This document shows, piece by piece, positions 18,931 through 27,565 of a DNA stretch of 52,172 nucleotides. The position numbers and the translations under genes are program-made. The notes under the pieces are model-generated. The model did no database searches and had not been told where the DNA came from. It saw only the letters and a list, made by a program, of their open reading frames with translations. Source of the DNA: Paenibacillus aceti (GTDB lineage: Bacteria > Bacillota > Bacilli > Paenibacillales > Paenibacillaceae); contig NZ_KZ987724.1 in the NCBI RefSeq assembly GCF_003614185.1, forward strand, positions 5,195,554 to 5,247,725, in the 5' to 3' direction. How positions within the stretch are numbered: position 1 is the first letter of the stretch; the number at the start of each line of letters is the position of its first letter.

Positions 18931-18952
18931 CGATATTTCCCGAGAAATATCG
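18931..18952 (+). other. Perfect stem-loop between purN and purH
   Basis: CGATATTTC (18931-18939) and GAAATATCG (18944-18952) form a perfect 9-bp stem with a four-base loop in the 79-bp purN-purH gap. There is no T tract. It ends 19 bases before the purH ribosome site. It could be an mRNA processing or stability element. Confidence 0.45.
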
Positions 18953-18988
18953 TGTCTATATTCGCCATTAAAGAGGAGGAAGCAATTC

Positions 18989-20536
18989 GTGGGTATCAAA
19001 AGAGCGTTGGTAAGTGTGTCGGATAAGACAGGCATCGTAGATTTTTGCCGGGAGCTGTCTCAGCTCGGCGTAGAGATTATTTCGACAGGAGGAACGAAGG
19101 GCCTGTTGTCGAAGGAAGGGGTTCCGGTCATCGGCATTTCCGATGTCACAGGCTTTCCAGAAATTCTGGACGGGCGTGTCAAGACGTTGCATCCGGCCGT
19201 TCATAGTGGATTGTTAGCGATTCGGGACAGTGCGGAGCACCAGACGCAAATGAAGGAGCTTGGTCTTGATTATATCGATCTGGTCGTTGTCAATCTGTAT
19301 CCATTCCAAGAGACGATTGCTAAGCCCGATGTTGCTTATGAGGAAGCGATTGAGAATATCGATATCGGCGGTCCAACTATGCTGCGTTCAGCGGCCAAGA
19401 ACCATGCCTTCGTCAGCGTAGTCGTTGACGCGAACGATTATCGTCAAGTGCTGGACGAGATCCGTGCTGGTGGAGACACAACGCTTGAAACCCGTAAACA
19501 GCTGGCGGCAAAAGTATTCCGTCATACCGCAGCCTATGATGCTCTTATTTCCGACTATTTGTCCAACAAGCTGGGAGATCCGCTTCCGGAACGTCTTACC
19601 GTTACCTATGAGAAGATCCAGGACCTTCGTTATGGCGAAAATCCGCATCAAAAAGCCGCTTTCTACCGTAAGCCGCTGGTAGCTGTCGATTCGTTGACGA
19701 ATGCGGAGCAGCTCCACGGCAAGGAATTGTCCTATAACAATATCAATGACGCCAACGCGGCGCTGCAAATCGTGAAGGAATTTACGGAGCCAGCTGTCGT
19801 GGCGGTGAAGCATATGAATCCTTGCGGCGTAGGCATCGGCGCGAGCATCTATGAGGCTTACCGTAAAGCTTATGATGCCGATCCGGTGTCGATCTTCGGT
19901 GGTATTGTCGCTGCAAACCGCATGATCGATGAAGATACGGCCAATTTGCTAAAAGATATTTTCCTGGAGATCGTGCTTGCACCAGGCTTCACAGATGAAG
20001 CGCTGGCCTTGCTGACGAAGAAGAAGAATATCCGCCTTCTGAAGATCAGCGGTCTGGAGCTGGCTGCGGATCGCAAGAGTCAATACGTGGTCACTTCCAT
20101 CGATGGCGGCATGATCGTGCAAGAGAGCGATATTCACTCTTTGACGGAGGCGGACTTGCAGGTTGTAACGGATCGTAAACCGACGGAAGAAGAGTTGAAG
20201 CAATTGCTATTCGGTTGGAAGGTTGTTAAGCATGTTAAATCTAATGCGATTGTTCTGGCGAAGGATGACATGACGGTTGGCGTTGGTGCGGGACAGATGA
20301 ACCGCGTCGGCTCAGCCAGAATTGCCATCGAGCAAGCGGGTGAGAAAGCCAAGGGCAGCGTACTTGCTTCCGATGCATTCTTCCCGATGGGAGATACGCT
20401 TGAGGAAGCGGCCAAAGCGGGAATTACCGCGGTCATTCAGCCAGGCGGCTCAATTCGCGATGAGGAATCGATTAAGGTAGCTAATGAGTACGGAATCGCG
20501 ATGGTATTTACCGGAGTGAGACATTTTAAACACTAA
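18989..20536 (+). CDS. purH: Bifunctional AICAR transformylase / IMP cyclohydrolase
   Basis: A 515-residue enzyme catalysing the last two steps to IMP. The cyclohydrolase domain is N-terminal ([48 protein letters not shown]). The transformylase domain follows, with the catalytic Lys-His in [11 protein letters not shown] and [12 protein letters not shown]. The start is GTG at 18989, just after AGAGGAGG (18972-18979) and matching homologues. An open frame extending upstream into purN is not used. A terminator follows directly. Confidence 0.97.
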   Translation: MGIKRALVSVSDKTGIVDFCRELSQLGVEIISTGGTKGLLSKEGVPVIGISDVTGFPEILDGRVKTLHPAVHSGLLAIRDSAEHQTQMKELGLDYIDLVVVNLYPFQETIAKPDVAYEEAIENIDIGGPTMLRSAAKNHAFVSVVVDANDYRQVLDEIRAGGDTTLETRKQLAAKVFRHTAAYDALISDYLSNKLGDPLPERLTVTYEKIQDLRYGENPHQKAAFYRKPLVAVDSLTNAEQLHGKELSYNNINDANAALQIVKEFTEPAVVAVKHMNPCGVGIGASIYEAYRKAYDADPVSIFGGIVAANRMIDEDTANLLKDIFLEIVLAPGFTDEALALLTKKKNIRLLKISGLELAADRKSQYVVTSIDGGMIVQESDIHSLTEADLQVVTDRKPTEEELKQLLFGWKVVKHVKSNAIVLAKDDMTVGVGAGQMNRVGSARIAIEQAGEKAKGSVLASDAFFPMGDTLEEAAKAGITAVIQPGGSIRDEESIKVANEYGIAMVFTGVRHFKH

Positions 20537-20546
20537 GAGGCCTGAA

Positions 20547-20579
20547 GACGGCAGACCGCTGCGGCGGCCTGTCGTTTTT
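20547..20579 (+). terminator. Terminator after purH
   Basis: ACGGCAG-A-CCGC (from 20548) pairs with GCGG-C-CTGTCGT (to 20575), followed by TTTTTG. It lies 12 bp after the purH stop, so purD is separated from the main transcript unless readthrough occurs. Confidence 0.8.
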
Positions 20580-20668
20580 GATAGATGTGCTCGAATGTAG
20601 CTGGTATGAGTACTGATAAATTCAGTGTTCCACCATTGATGCGGTACCTTTTCACGGCTCGTGGCTGT

Positions 20669-20856
20669 AAAAGCCTGCAAATATGCAGGCTTTTGGAATC
20701 AAATCGACTGTTTTTGTAGAATACCTGCAAATGTGCAGGCTTTTACCCTCGTTTCTGTGGAATCGGGCCAAAATCCGGAAAAAGGATGCATTATCGCAGG
20801 AATTTTCTAATATCGGTGGGTTGGACGCGCAAAAGCCTGCATTTTTGCAGGAATTG
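20669..20856. repeat. Four-unit inverted repeat element, second unit family
   Basis: The 579-bp purH-purD gap holds four dyads of the form CCTGCA-N4-TGCAGG. Two (core 20674-20689 and 20724-20739) carry GCTTTT on the right. Two (20785-20800, degenerate, and 20836-20851) are inverted, with GCTTTT on the complementary strand. Core centres are 50, 61 and 51 bp apart, matching the forward-forward-reverse-reverse geometry of the elements at 5905 and 46146, though the unit sequence is unrelated. The first unit, flanked by AAAAG and CTTTT, could also terminate transcription in either direction. Confidence 0.8.
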
Positions 20857-20906
20857 ACGTATTGGCATGGCATAGGTGGAGAGGCGCGCCGGAGGTTTGC
20901 ATCGGG

Positions 20907-21050
20907 AGGCTTTTGCCAAAGGTTACACGGTCTGCGCTTAAGGTTTACGCCAAAGGTTACTAGGAGGCATGCGGTTAAAGCTTACGCAAGGACTTAGACT
21001 AAATGCTTAAGCTTACATCAAGGTGCGCCAGCAGATGGCTTACGGAAAGA
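20907..21050 (+). repeat. Degenerate tandem motif upstream of purD
   Basis: Five imperfect copies of a GGTTTACGCCAAAGG-like motif begin near 20908, 20942, 20979, 21010 and 21037, at intervals of about 28-37 bp. Examples are GGTTTACGCCAAAGG, AAGCTTACGCAAGG and AAGCTTACATCAAGG. No function is evident; they could reflect old duplications. A GTGCGC/GCGCAC pair (21023-21028, 21059-21064) lies just downstream. Confidence 0.4.
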
Positions 21051-21115
21051 ACGCAGTTGCGCACTAATTCACGTCTTTAGTGAACAAAATAAGCAGTGGT
21101 AGAGGAGGAATCGGA

Positions 21116-22393
21116 ATGGATATTCTAGTGATCGGCGGCGGCGGTCGTGAGCATGCGATCTGCTGGGCGCTGGCTAAGAGCCCGAAGGCAGACCAGATCT
21201 ATTGCGCACCGGGGAATGCTGGGATCGGACAAATTGCTGAGCTTGTGCCGATTCAGGTAGGAGAATTCGAGCGCCTGGTCGCTTTTGCGGAAGAGAAGAA
21301 GGTCGGCCTCGTTGTGGTAGGGCCGGATGATCCGTTGGCGGACGGGATCGTGGATGCCTTCGAAGCGAAAGATATCTCGGTCTTTGGACCGCGCAAGAAT
21401 GCGGCACATATTGAAGGCAGCAAGACCTTCATGAAGGATTTGCTCCATAAATACAACATCCCTACCGCAGCCTACGAGAAATTCGACAGCTACGAAGCGG
21501 CCTTAAGTTACTTGCGCAGTCAGCCGGTGCCGATCGTCATCAAGGCGGACGGATTGGCAGCGGGCAAAGGGGTAACCGTAGCCTTTACACGTGAGGAAGC
21601 AGAGCAGGCCCTAAAGAACATTATGGTCGACAAGGTGTTCGGCGAATCGGGTAGCCAAGTCGTCATTGAAGAGTTCCTCTCCGGTCAGGAAATGTCAATC
21701 CTCTCTTTTGTCGACGGGGAAGTCGTACGTCCTATGGCGGCGGCCCAGGATCATAAGCAGGTCTATGACCATGATAAAGGGCCCAATACCGGCGGGATGG
21801 GCACGTATTCCCCGCTGCCGCATATCGCAGACAGTATCATTGAGGAAGCGATCGAGACGATCATCAAGCCTACAGCCAAGGCGATGGTAGCGGAGGGGCG
21901 TCCATTCCGTGGCGTACTGTTCGCGGGTCTGATGATCACGCCGGAGGGCAAGCCGAAGACGATTGAATTCAATGCGCGATTCGGTGATCCCGAGACTCAG
22001 GTCGTTCTGCCACGCTTGAAGAGCGATTTGCTCGATATTTTCTTGGCGGCGGTAAACGGTACATTGGATCAGGTGGAAATGGAATGGAGCGACGAGGCGG
22101 CGGTCTGTGTCGTGCTGGCTTCCGGCGGCTATCCCGCTTCTTATCCGAAGGGGCTACCGATTCATGGACTGGAGGATGCTGGGCAGGAGCAATCCCAATC
22201 TCTAGTCTTCCATGCCGGAACCTCAAAAAATGCCGCAGGGCAATGGGTCACGAATGGTGGTCGTGTGCTTGGAGTCGTGGGGCTAGGGAAAGATATCGCC
22301 GAAGCTCGCGAGAAGGCTTATGCCTCCGCCAAGCAGATTACTTTTGAAGGTAAGCATAACCGCAGTGATATTGCGATGAAGGCATTGCGATAA
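21116..22393 (+). CDS. purD: Phosphoribosylamine-glycine ligase
   Basis: A 425-residue ATP-grasp GAR synthetase, step 2 of the pathway. MDILVIGGGGREHAICWALAK begins the protein. PIVIKADGLAAGKGVTVAFT (ATP binding), GQEMSILSFVDG, the catalytic loop DHKQVYDHDKGPNTGGMGTYSP and EFNARFGDPETQV are all intact. The ATG at 21116 follows AGAGGAGG, whereas an upstream in-frame ATG at 21080 lacks a site. Unlike the other pur genes it follows a terminator and a repeat-filled spacer, so it may have its own promoter, which I could not identify. Confidence 0.96.
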   Translation: MDILVIGGGGREHAICWALAKSPKADQIYCAPGNAGIGQIAELVPIQVGEFERLVAFAEEKKVGLVVVGPDDPLADGIVDAFEAKDISVFGPRKNAAHIEGSKTFMKDLLHKYNIPTAAYEKFDSYEAALSYLRSQPVPIVIKADGLAAGKGVTVAFTREEAEQALKNIMVDKVFGESGSQVVIEEFLSGQEMSILSFVDGEVVRPMAAAQDHKQVYDHDKGPNTGGMGTYSPLPHIADSIIEEAIETIIKPTAKAMVAEGRPFRGVLFAGLMITPEGKPKTIEFNARFGDPETQVVLPRLKSDLLDIFLAAVNGTLDQVEMEWSDEAAVCVVLASGGYPASYPKGLPIHGLEDAGQEQSQSLVFHAGTSKNAAGQWVTNGGRVLGVVGLGKDIAEAREKAYASAKQITFEGKHNRSDIAMKALR

Positions 22394-22418
22394 GTAGTAG
22401 ATAACCATTTTATTACAC

Positions 22419-22458
22419 ACAGTTGAAAGGCTGAAATTGGCCCTTCAACTGTTTTTTT
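22419..22458 (+). terminator. Terminator after purD
   Basis: ACAGTTGAAAGG (22419-22430) pairs with CCCTTCAACTGT (22441-22452) and is followed by a run of seven T, ending the purine region. Confidence 0.92.
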
Positions 22459-22561
22459 AACATGATATTTTGTCCCAGGAGTAGAAAAAAGAACGCCCCA
22501 TCCTTATTAAGATGTATTATATTAAAAATATGCGGTTATATATTACGCATGATTTATTTAT

Positions 22562-22572
22562 TGTGATATACT
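22562..22572 (+). promoter_or_regulatory. CcpN-like operator over the gapB -10 region
   Basis: TGTGATATACT fits the published CcpN box pattern TRTGHYATAYW at all eleven positions as I recall it. It contains TATACT (22567-22572), a plausible -10 element of the gapB promoter, 53 bp before the start. In B. subtilis CcpN represses gapB during growth on glycolytic carbon. Only one clear box was found. Confidence 0.55.
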
Positions 22573-22624
22573 TTATTGTGGAAATAAACCAATTAGGGGT
22601 CTACTCTGAAGGAGGAATTCGACA

Positions 22625-23665
22625 ATGGCTTTACCTGTTGCCATCAACGGCATGGGCCGCATCGGCCGTCTCGTACTGCGCCGCGCTATGGATGAAGCGC
22701 ATTCCCCGTTTGCTATCCGGGCCGTGAACACTCTTTATCCCGCCGCTACCATCGCACATCTGCTCAAGTACGATTCCATTCACGGAAAATGGAAAGCGAA
22801 CATCGCTGCTGAAGGCAATACGCTCCTTATTAATGACACGCCCATTCAAGTCGTCGCAGAAGCCGATCCGGCCCGGCTGCCTTGGCAGTCGCTCGGCGTT
22901 CATACCGTCATCGATGCCACTGGAAAGTTCAACGATCGTCCAGGCGCTTCCAAACATATTGAGGCTGGCGCGGAGAAAGTCGTCATTACCGCTCCAGGCA
23001 AGGATCTCGACCTGACGATCGTGATGGGCGTCAACGAGCATATGTACAACGATAACAGCCATCATCTTGTCTCGGCCGCATCCTGCACGACAAACTGTCT
23101 TGCGCCACTACTTCATCAGCTCGATCGCTCGTTCGGCGTCGTATCCGGCTGGATGACCACCATTCATTCCTACACCAATGATCAGAATCATCTCGATAAT
23201 CCGCATAAAGATTTGCGCCGCGCGCGGGCGTGCACGCAGTCCATCGTCCCGACGACCACTGGCGTAGGCAAAGCGTTGGGCGGCATTCTGCCGCATCTGG
23301 CGAACTCGGTGCAAGGCATCTCGGTGCGTGTGCCGACGCCGGATGTCTCGCTCGTGGACTTGACGGCCGAAGTGAAAACTTCCGTGACCGCGGACGATGT
23401 CCGGCTCGCTTTCCTTGATGCGATCCGCGACGGGCATGATCGTTATCTCGAATGGTGCGACGAGCCGCTCGTCTCTACCGACTTCATCGGCAACGATAAA
23501 TCGGCCATCGTCGATGGGATGTCGCTTATCGCCCATGATCGCCATATTAAGCTTCTCGCCTGGTATGACAACGAATGGGCCTACGCGGCCCGGGTCGTCG
23601 ACTTGACCCGTCACGTTGCGCTGGAGGGAGTGAAAGGCTCACGTAAAACGGCAGTTGCCCAGTAA
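22625..23665 (+). CDS. gapB: Glyceraldehyde-3-phosphate dehydrogenase, GapB type
   Basis: A 346-residue GAPDH. AINGMGRIGRLVLRRAM begins the NAD(P)-binding fold and the catalytic Cys154 is in SAASCTTNCLAP. The segment NDQNHLDNPHKDLRRARAC and VRVPTPDVSLVDL match the gluconeogenic GapB branch. The residue after the second strand is Asn-Thr (RAVNTLYP) where the glycolytic NAD enzymes have Asn-Asp, consistent with NADP use. AAGGAGG precedes the ATG. Codons end in C (CTC, ATC, GTC, GCC) more often than in neighbouring genes. It lies between terminators apart from the small gene downstream. Confidence 0.92.
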   Translation: MALPVAINGMGRIGRLVLRRAMDEAHSPFAIRAVNTLYPAATIAHLLKYDSIHGKWKANIAAEGNTLLINDTPIQVVAEADPARLPWQSLGVHTVIDATGKFNDRPGASKHIEAGAEKVVITAPGKDLDLTIVMGVNEHMYNDNSHHLVSAASCTTNCLAPLLHQLDRSFGVVSGWMTTIHSYTNDQNHLDNPHKDLRRARACTQSIVPTTTGVGKALGGILPHLANSVQGISVRVPTPDVSLVDLTAEVKTSVTADDVRLAFLDAIRDGHDRYLEWCDEPLVSTDFIGNDKSAIVDGMSLIAHDRHIKLLAWYDNEWAYAARVVDLTRHVALEGVKGSRKTAVAQ

Positions 23666-23770
23666 TACTGGTCATGCCGGATGCGAAGGATAATTCTCAA
23701 ACCTTTGGCAAATGTTAAAGCAGAAAGTTCTGCATTATTCCAAGCATTCTGTCAGGAGGCGACCTAGCGG

Positions 23771-23992
23771 ATGAGTAAAGAGAAGAAGGATATGCTGCCG
23801 GTATCCCGAGAGCAGGTAGAGGTTGAGGGCGTCTATACAGATGAACTCGGCCGGGAGGAGTATCTGCATAAGGGGGAAGAGTTCCCTGCGGATCTGGTAC
23901 ATGGCACAGTGGAGTGGAAGCTGACCGAGCTGGCGCAGATCAAGCATGCGGAGGGGCAGACGAGTCCAGAGTTTGATCCTGAAGAAGATTAG
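23771..23992 (+). CDS. Small acidic protein, 73 aa
   Basis: A soluble, Glu-rich protein beginning MSKEKKDMLPVSREQVEVEG and ending SPEFDPEED. The ribosome site AGGAGG (23753-23758) lies 12 bases before the ATG. The middle, GVYTDELGREEYLHKGEEFP followed by TVEWKL, has the outline of the small YjzC-like proteins (Gly-x-Tyr, a hydrophilic turn, Gly-Glu-x-Phe-Pro, then a Trp). That resemblance is weak and the cysteines of zinc-binding relatives are absent. The function is unknown. It lies 105 bp after gapB and is followed by a terminator. Confidence 0.65.
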   Translation: MSKEKKDMLPVSREQVEVEGVYTDELGREEYLHKGEEFPADLVHGTVEWKLTELAQIKHAEGQTSPEFDPEED

Positions 23993-24008
23993 AGTTGTGA
24001 AGTGTAAT

Positions 24009-24055
24009 CGAACGTCCTTATGGTCCGGCGACCGGAGGGGCGTTCGATTTGTTTT
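24009..24055 (+). terminator. Rho-independent terminator
   Basis: CGAACG-T-CCT (from 24009) pairs with AGGGGCGTTCG (to 24046), with an inner GGTC-CGGC-GACC hairpin, followed by ATTTGTTTT. Confidence 0.8.
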
Positions 24056-24134
24056 CATCACGGACAGATGAATTAAGCACGGATGTTCCGTATAATGGAT
24101 AATTGAGGAGAGGTAATAATCGGGAGGACAAGCG

Positions 24135-25082
24135 ATGAGCGTTACGACAGGAATTCATCATATTACGGCTTTTGTAGGCGAGGTTCAGGAGATTGTTGAT
24201 TTTTATGCCGGAGTTCTCGGCCTAAGGCTGGTGAAGAGAACGGTAAATTATGATACACCGGATTTATATCATCTATATTTCGGCAATGAGAACGGGGACC
24301 CGGGGACGATTATAGACTTCTATCCGCTGAATCAAGGCCAGCAGGGGATTCTGGGCGGCGGCCAGGTCGGAGTCATCGTCTTCGCGATTCCACCAGGGAG
24401 TATGCTCTTTTGGCGTCAGCGGTTGAAGGATTTCGGAATTACATATATGGATTTGATTCGATTCGAGGAGGAATATGTTCGGTTGGCCGATCCGTCCGGC
24501 TTGCTCATCGATTTGGTGGAACGCAGAGAAGGCCCGTTCAGCTTATGGCAATTCGGCGATATCCCGGAGGGTTATGCGATCAAGGGCTTGGCCGGTGCTC
24601 AGCTATTCAGCTGTAACAGTCTGAAGACGGTTGAGGTTTTGCAGGAGGTGCTGGGGCTGGATTATGTGGGCGAGGATGAAGGACTGCTGCGATTCAGAGC
24701 CTCGGATAGTCTCGGCAATATTGTCGATGTGAATGCGGAGAATATACATAAGGGCTACGGCGGGGCCGGAACGGTTCATCATCTGGCCTGGCGTACGAAG
24801 GACAAAGAGGAGCAGATGAAGTTCCATGAGCTGCTTGAAGCGAGTGGTCTGAACCCCGCTCCAGTCATTGACCGCCAGTATTATAAATCATTATATTTCC
24901 GCGAGCCGGGGGGAATCCTGTTCCAGATTGCTACAGATGGGCCGGGCTTCGATGAGGATGAGCCACCTGAGACGCTAGGGGAAGATCTGATGCTACCGGA
25001 TATATATGAGGAGCAGAGAGAGAAGATCGAGAAGCGGCTGAAGCCGTTTCAGGTGAGAGTTGTGAAGCCGGCTGGGAAATAA
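24135..25082 (+). CDS. Ring-cleaving dioxygenase, VOC family (MhqA/MhqO type)
   Basis: A 315-residue protein of two tandem vicinal-oxygen-chelate domains. The first begins GIHHITAFVGEVQEIVDFYAG with a metal-ligand His. The second begins AIKGLAGAQLFSCN and has VHHLAWR and FREPGGILFQIATDGPGF, supplying the His and Glu ligands. Length and sequence fit the MhqA/MhqO/MhqE group, which in B. subtilis protects against hydroquinone, catechol and quinone-like electrophiles. Activity is inferred from the family. A GGGAGG site lies upstream and TATAAT at 24091-24096 could be its -10 element. It is followed closely by ilvA. Confidence 0.88.
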   Translation: MSVTTGIHHITAFVGEVQEIVDFYAGVLGLRLVKRTVNYDTPDLYHLYFGNENGDPGTIIDFYPLNQGQQGILGGGQVGVIVFAIPPGSMLFWRQRLKDFGITYMDLIRFEEEYVRLADPSGLLIDLVERREGPFSLWQFGDIPEGYAIKGLAGAQLFSCNSLKTVEVLQEVLGLDYVGEDEGLLRFRASDSLGNIVDVNAENIHKGYGGAGTVHHLAWRTKDKEEQMKFHELLEASGLNPAPVIDRQYYKSLYFREPGGILFQIATDGPGFDEDEPPETLGEDLMLPDIYEEQREKIEKRLKPFQVRVVKPAGK

Positions 25083-25160
25083 GGCTTGATCGAATCGTTG
25101 TTCAGGTGTAATTTTATTAAAACGATAAGAAGAGATCGAGATAGAAGCGAGGAGAAGAGG

Positions 25161-26423
25161 ATGAACCAAACGGAACGGCAAGCAGTAGGGATGGAGGATA
25201 TCGTACGTGCACATCATGTACTGAAAGAGGTTGTCAAGCGCACCCCACTGCAGCTGGATGCGGCGCTGTCAGCCAAATATGAGTGCAATGTCTATTTGAA
25301 GCGTGAGGATTTACAGGTCGTTCGTTCTTTTAAAATTCGTGGTGCCTATAATATGATCCGCAGTCTGAGTCAGGAAGAGCTGAGCAAGGGCATTGTCTGT
25401 GCCAGTGCGGGTAATCATGCGCAGGGAGTAGCCTTCTCATGTAATGCGTTAGGAATTCAGGGGAAAATATATATGCCAAGCACAACGCCCAATCAGAAGA
25501 TCAAGCAAGTGCAGCGCTTCGGCGGCCCTGCGGTAGAGATCATCTTGGTCGGCGATACTTACGACGATGCTTATGCAGAAGCGATCAAGGCCTGTGAGGA
25601 AGGCGGAATGACGTTCATCCATCCTTTCGATGACGCGAAGATCGTGGCCGGTAATGGCACGATTGGAATGGAGATCATGGAGAGTCTGGATGCGCCGGCG
25701 GATTACCTATTCGTGACGATCGGCGGCGGCGGGCTGATCTCGGGAGTGAGTACGTATATCAAGACAGTCAGCCCGGAGACCAAGGTCATCGGCGTAGAGC
25801 CGGCAGGGGCTGCGTCCATGTCCGAAGCGCTGCAGCAGAAGCAGGTCGTTACCCTGGAGTCGATTGAGAAATTCGTCGACGGAGCCGCGGTCAAGCGGGT
25901 TGGAGATCTGAATTATGCGATCTGCGCCGAGCTGCTCGATGATATTGTCAAAGTCCCTGAGGGAAAGGCCTGTACGACAATTCTCGAGCTGTATAATGAT
26001 AGTGCGATCGTGGTAGAACCCGCCGGGGCCTTGCCTGTGTCCGCGCTGGATATGTACCGCGATCAAATCCGCGGCAGGACGGTGGTCTGTATCATTAGCG
26101 GTGGCAATAACGACATCGACCGGATGCAGGAAATGAAGGAGCGCTCGCTGATCTATGAGGGCCTCAAGCATTATTTCCTGATCAACTTCCCACAGCGTGC
26201 CGGAGCCCTGCGCGAGTTCCTGGAGGATGTGCTGGGGCCGAATGATGATATCGCCCGCTTCGAATATACGAAGAAGCACAACAAGGAGAACGGCCCGGCA
26301 TTGGTCGGGATCGAGCTGAGCGACCCGGCGGATTATGAGTCGCTGATCAACCGGATGAAGGCGAAGAATATCGCTTATACCGAGCTGAACCGCGACTTGA
26401 ATCTGTTTAATTTGCTGATTTGA
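25161..26423 (+). CDS. ilvA: Threonine ammonia-lyase (threonine dehydratase)
   Basis: A 420-residue PLP enzyme deaminating threonine to 2-oxobutyrate, the first step to isoleucine. The PLP Lys58 is in VVRSFKIRGAYN. The Gly-rich TIGGGGLISG loop binds the cofactor phosphate. The C-terminal regulatory ACT-like domain starts near KHYFLINFPQRAGALREFLEDVLG and occurs once, as in the Bacillus-type enzyme. The start at 25161 follows AGGAGAAGAGG; an in-frame ATG at 25086 would extend the protein without homology. It ends at a strong terminator. Confidence 0.95.
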   Translation: MNQTERQAVGMEDIVRAHHVLKEVVKRTPLQLDAALSAKYECNVYLKREDLQVVRSFKIRGAYNMIRSLSQEELSKGIVCASAGNHAQGVAFSCNALGIQGKIYMPSTTPNQKIKQVQRFGGPAVEIILVGDTYDDAYAEAIKACEEGGMTFIHPFDDAKIVAGNGTIGMEIMESLDAPADYLFVTIGGGGLISGVSTYIKTVSPETKVIGVEPAGAASMSEALQQKQVVTLESIEKFVDGAAVKRVGDLNYAICAELLDDIVKVPEGKACTTILELYNDSAIVVEPAGALPVSALDMYRDQIRGRTVVCIISGGNNDIDRMQEMKERSLIYEGLKHYFLINFPQRAGALREFLEDVLGPNDDIARFEYTKKHNKENGPALVGIELSDPADYESLINRMKAKNIAYTELNRDLNLFNLLI

Positions 26424-26451
26424 TGATAGTGAAGCTATAAAGAAGCGTATC

Positions 26452-26494
26452 AGAGCAGTTCATGGCATGAATGATGCCGGGACTGCTCTTTTTT
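26452..26494 (+). terminator. Terminator after ilvA
   Basis: AGAGCAGT (26452-26459) pairs with ACTGCTCT (26482-26489), with an inner GGCAT/ATGCC stem, followed by six T. Confidence 0.9.
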
Positions 26495-26515
26495 GTGTTT
26501 GTGTATAAAAAGGGC

Positions 26516-26559
26516 TTTACAATACCTCTTAACTAGTGTACTATTCAACTATAACACTA
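26516..26559 (+). promoter_or_regulatory. Promoter with overlapping YtrA-type operator
   Basis: TTTACA (26516-26521) and TACTAT (26539-26544) are 17 bp apart. A dyad TAGTGT (26534-26539) / ACACTA (26554-26559), with AGTGT and ACACT 14 bp apart, covers the -10 element. YtrA-subfamily GntR repressors are known to bind AGTGT-spacer-ACACT dyads, and such a regulator is encoded third in the operon that starts here. Autoregulation is therefore likely. Confidence 0.7.
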
Positions 26560-26581
26560 ATACAAATAAGGAGTGGCCGTT

Positions 26582-27565
26582 ATGAACGAGGCTATGAACA
26601 AGGTTGCTACAGGACCTGTTAAGGGTGCGGGTCAAGTTGTTCTCCAAGTAAATGGAGTGACGAAGCAGATAGGACAGAAGAAGATTGTCGATCGTCTTTC
26701 TTTTGATATACAGCAAGGTGAAATCGTGGGTCTGCTCGGGCCGAACGGAGCCGGGAAGACGACGACGATCCGTATGATTGTCGGGTTGATCAGAATGTCT
26801 GAAGGAGATGTGCTGATTAAAGGGGAGAGCATCAAGCGAAACTTCGCCAAGGCGATCTCCCATGTCGGTGGGATTATCGAGAATCCGGAATTCTATCCTT
26901 ATATGACAGGCTACGATAATCTGAAGCAGTATCAGCGGATGACCAAGGGCATCACAGAAGAGAGAATTGCCGAGGTTGTGAAGCTGGTCGGGCTGCAGGA
27001 TGCGATGAAGAAGAGAGTGAAGGCCTATTCGCTCGGGATGCGTCAGCGTCTGGGGATTGCCCAAGCTCTCCTGCATAACCCGTCGATCCTGATCCTGGAT
27101 GAGCCGACGAATGGGCTTGATCCAGCGGGGATTCGCGAGATGCGCGATTATCTGAAGCGGATTGCCCGTGAGGAAGGGATCGCTATTCTTGTCTCCAGTC
27201 ACCTGTTAACCGAGATGGAATTGATGTGCAGCCGGGTTATCGTCATTCAGGAAGGCAAACTGGTTACGGTAAGAACGTTAGGCGAATCCACAGTGACGGA
27301 GAACAAGACCGAGCAGGTTCAAGTCATGCTCCGTGTTAATGATGCCGAGCAGGCGAAGCTCAGACTGGTGCGTATGGAGGAAATTCGCGTTATGGGGATG
27401 GCACCTGAGCGGGATCAAATTACGATTTCGGTCCGTGACAGCTATATCCCGCGGATGATTGACACTTTGCGCAATGAAGGGATTGCCATCTATCGGATCG
27501 AGGAACTGAAGGAATCGCTGGAGGATGAGTTCTTGAAATGGACAGGGGGAAACCGCAGTGCATAA
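26582..27565 (+). CDS. ABC transporter ATP-binding protein
   Basis: A 327-residue ATPase of the ABC-2 export type. Walker A is LLGPNGAGKTTTIRM, the signature is YSLGMRQRLGIAQALL, and Walker B is ILILDEPTNGLDP with SSH as the switch His. The C-terminal 100 residues, after the ATPase core, are a degenerate domain of the kind seen in bacitracin/antibiotic-export ATPases. The ATG at 26582 lies eight bases after AAGGAG. Its end overlaps the permease gene by eight bases. It is the first gene of a five-gene operon. Confidence 0.92.
   Translation: MNEAMNKVATGPVKGAGQVVLQVNGVTKQIGQKKIVDRLSFDIQQGEIVGLLGPNGAGKTTTIRMIVGLIRMSEGDVLIKGESIKRNFAKAISHVGGIIENPEFYPYMTGYDNLKQYQRMTKGITEERIAEVVKLVGLQDAMKKRVKAYSLGMRQRLGIAQALLHNPSILILDEPTNGLDPAGIREMRDYLKRIAREEGIAILVSSHLLTEMELMCSRVIVIQEGKLVTVRTLGESTVTENKTEQVQVMLRVNDAEQAKLRLVRMEEIRVMGMAPERDQITISVRDSYIPRMIDTLRNEGIAIYRIEELKESLEDEFLKWTGGNRSA

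Noticed and set aside
18740-18988. Longer N-terminal extension of purH reaching into purN
   Set aside because: The extension overlaps purN in another frame and has no homology. The GTG at 18989 has a strong ribosome site and matches family length.
22512-22727. Short open frame over the gapB promoter
   Set aside because: It runs into gapB in another frame, has no ribosome site and covers the likely CcpN box.
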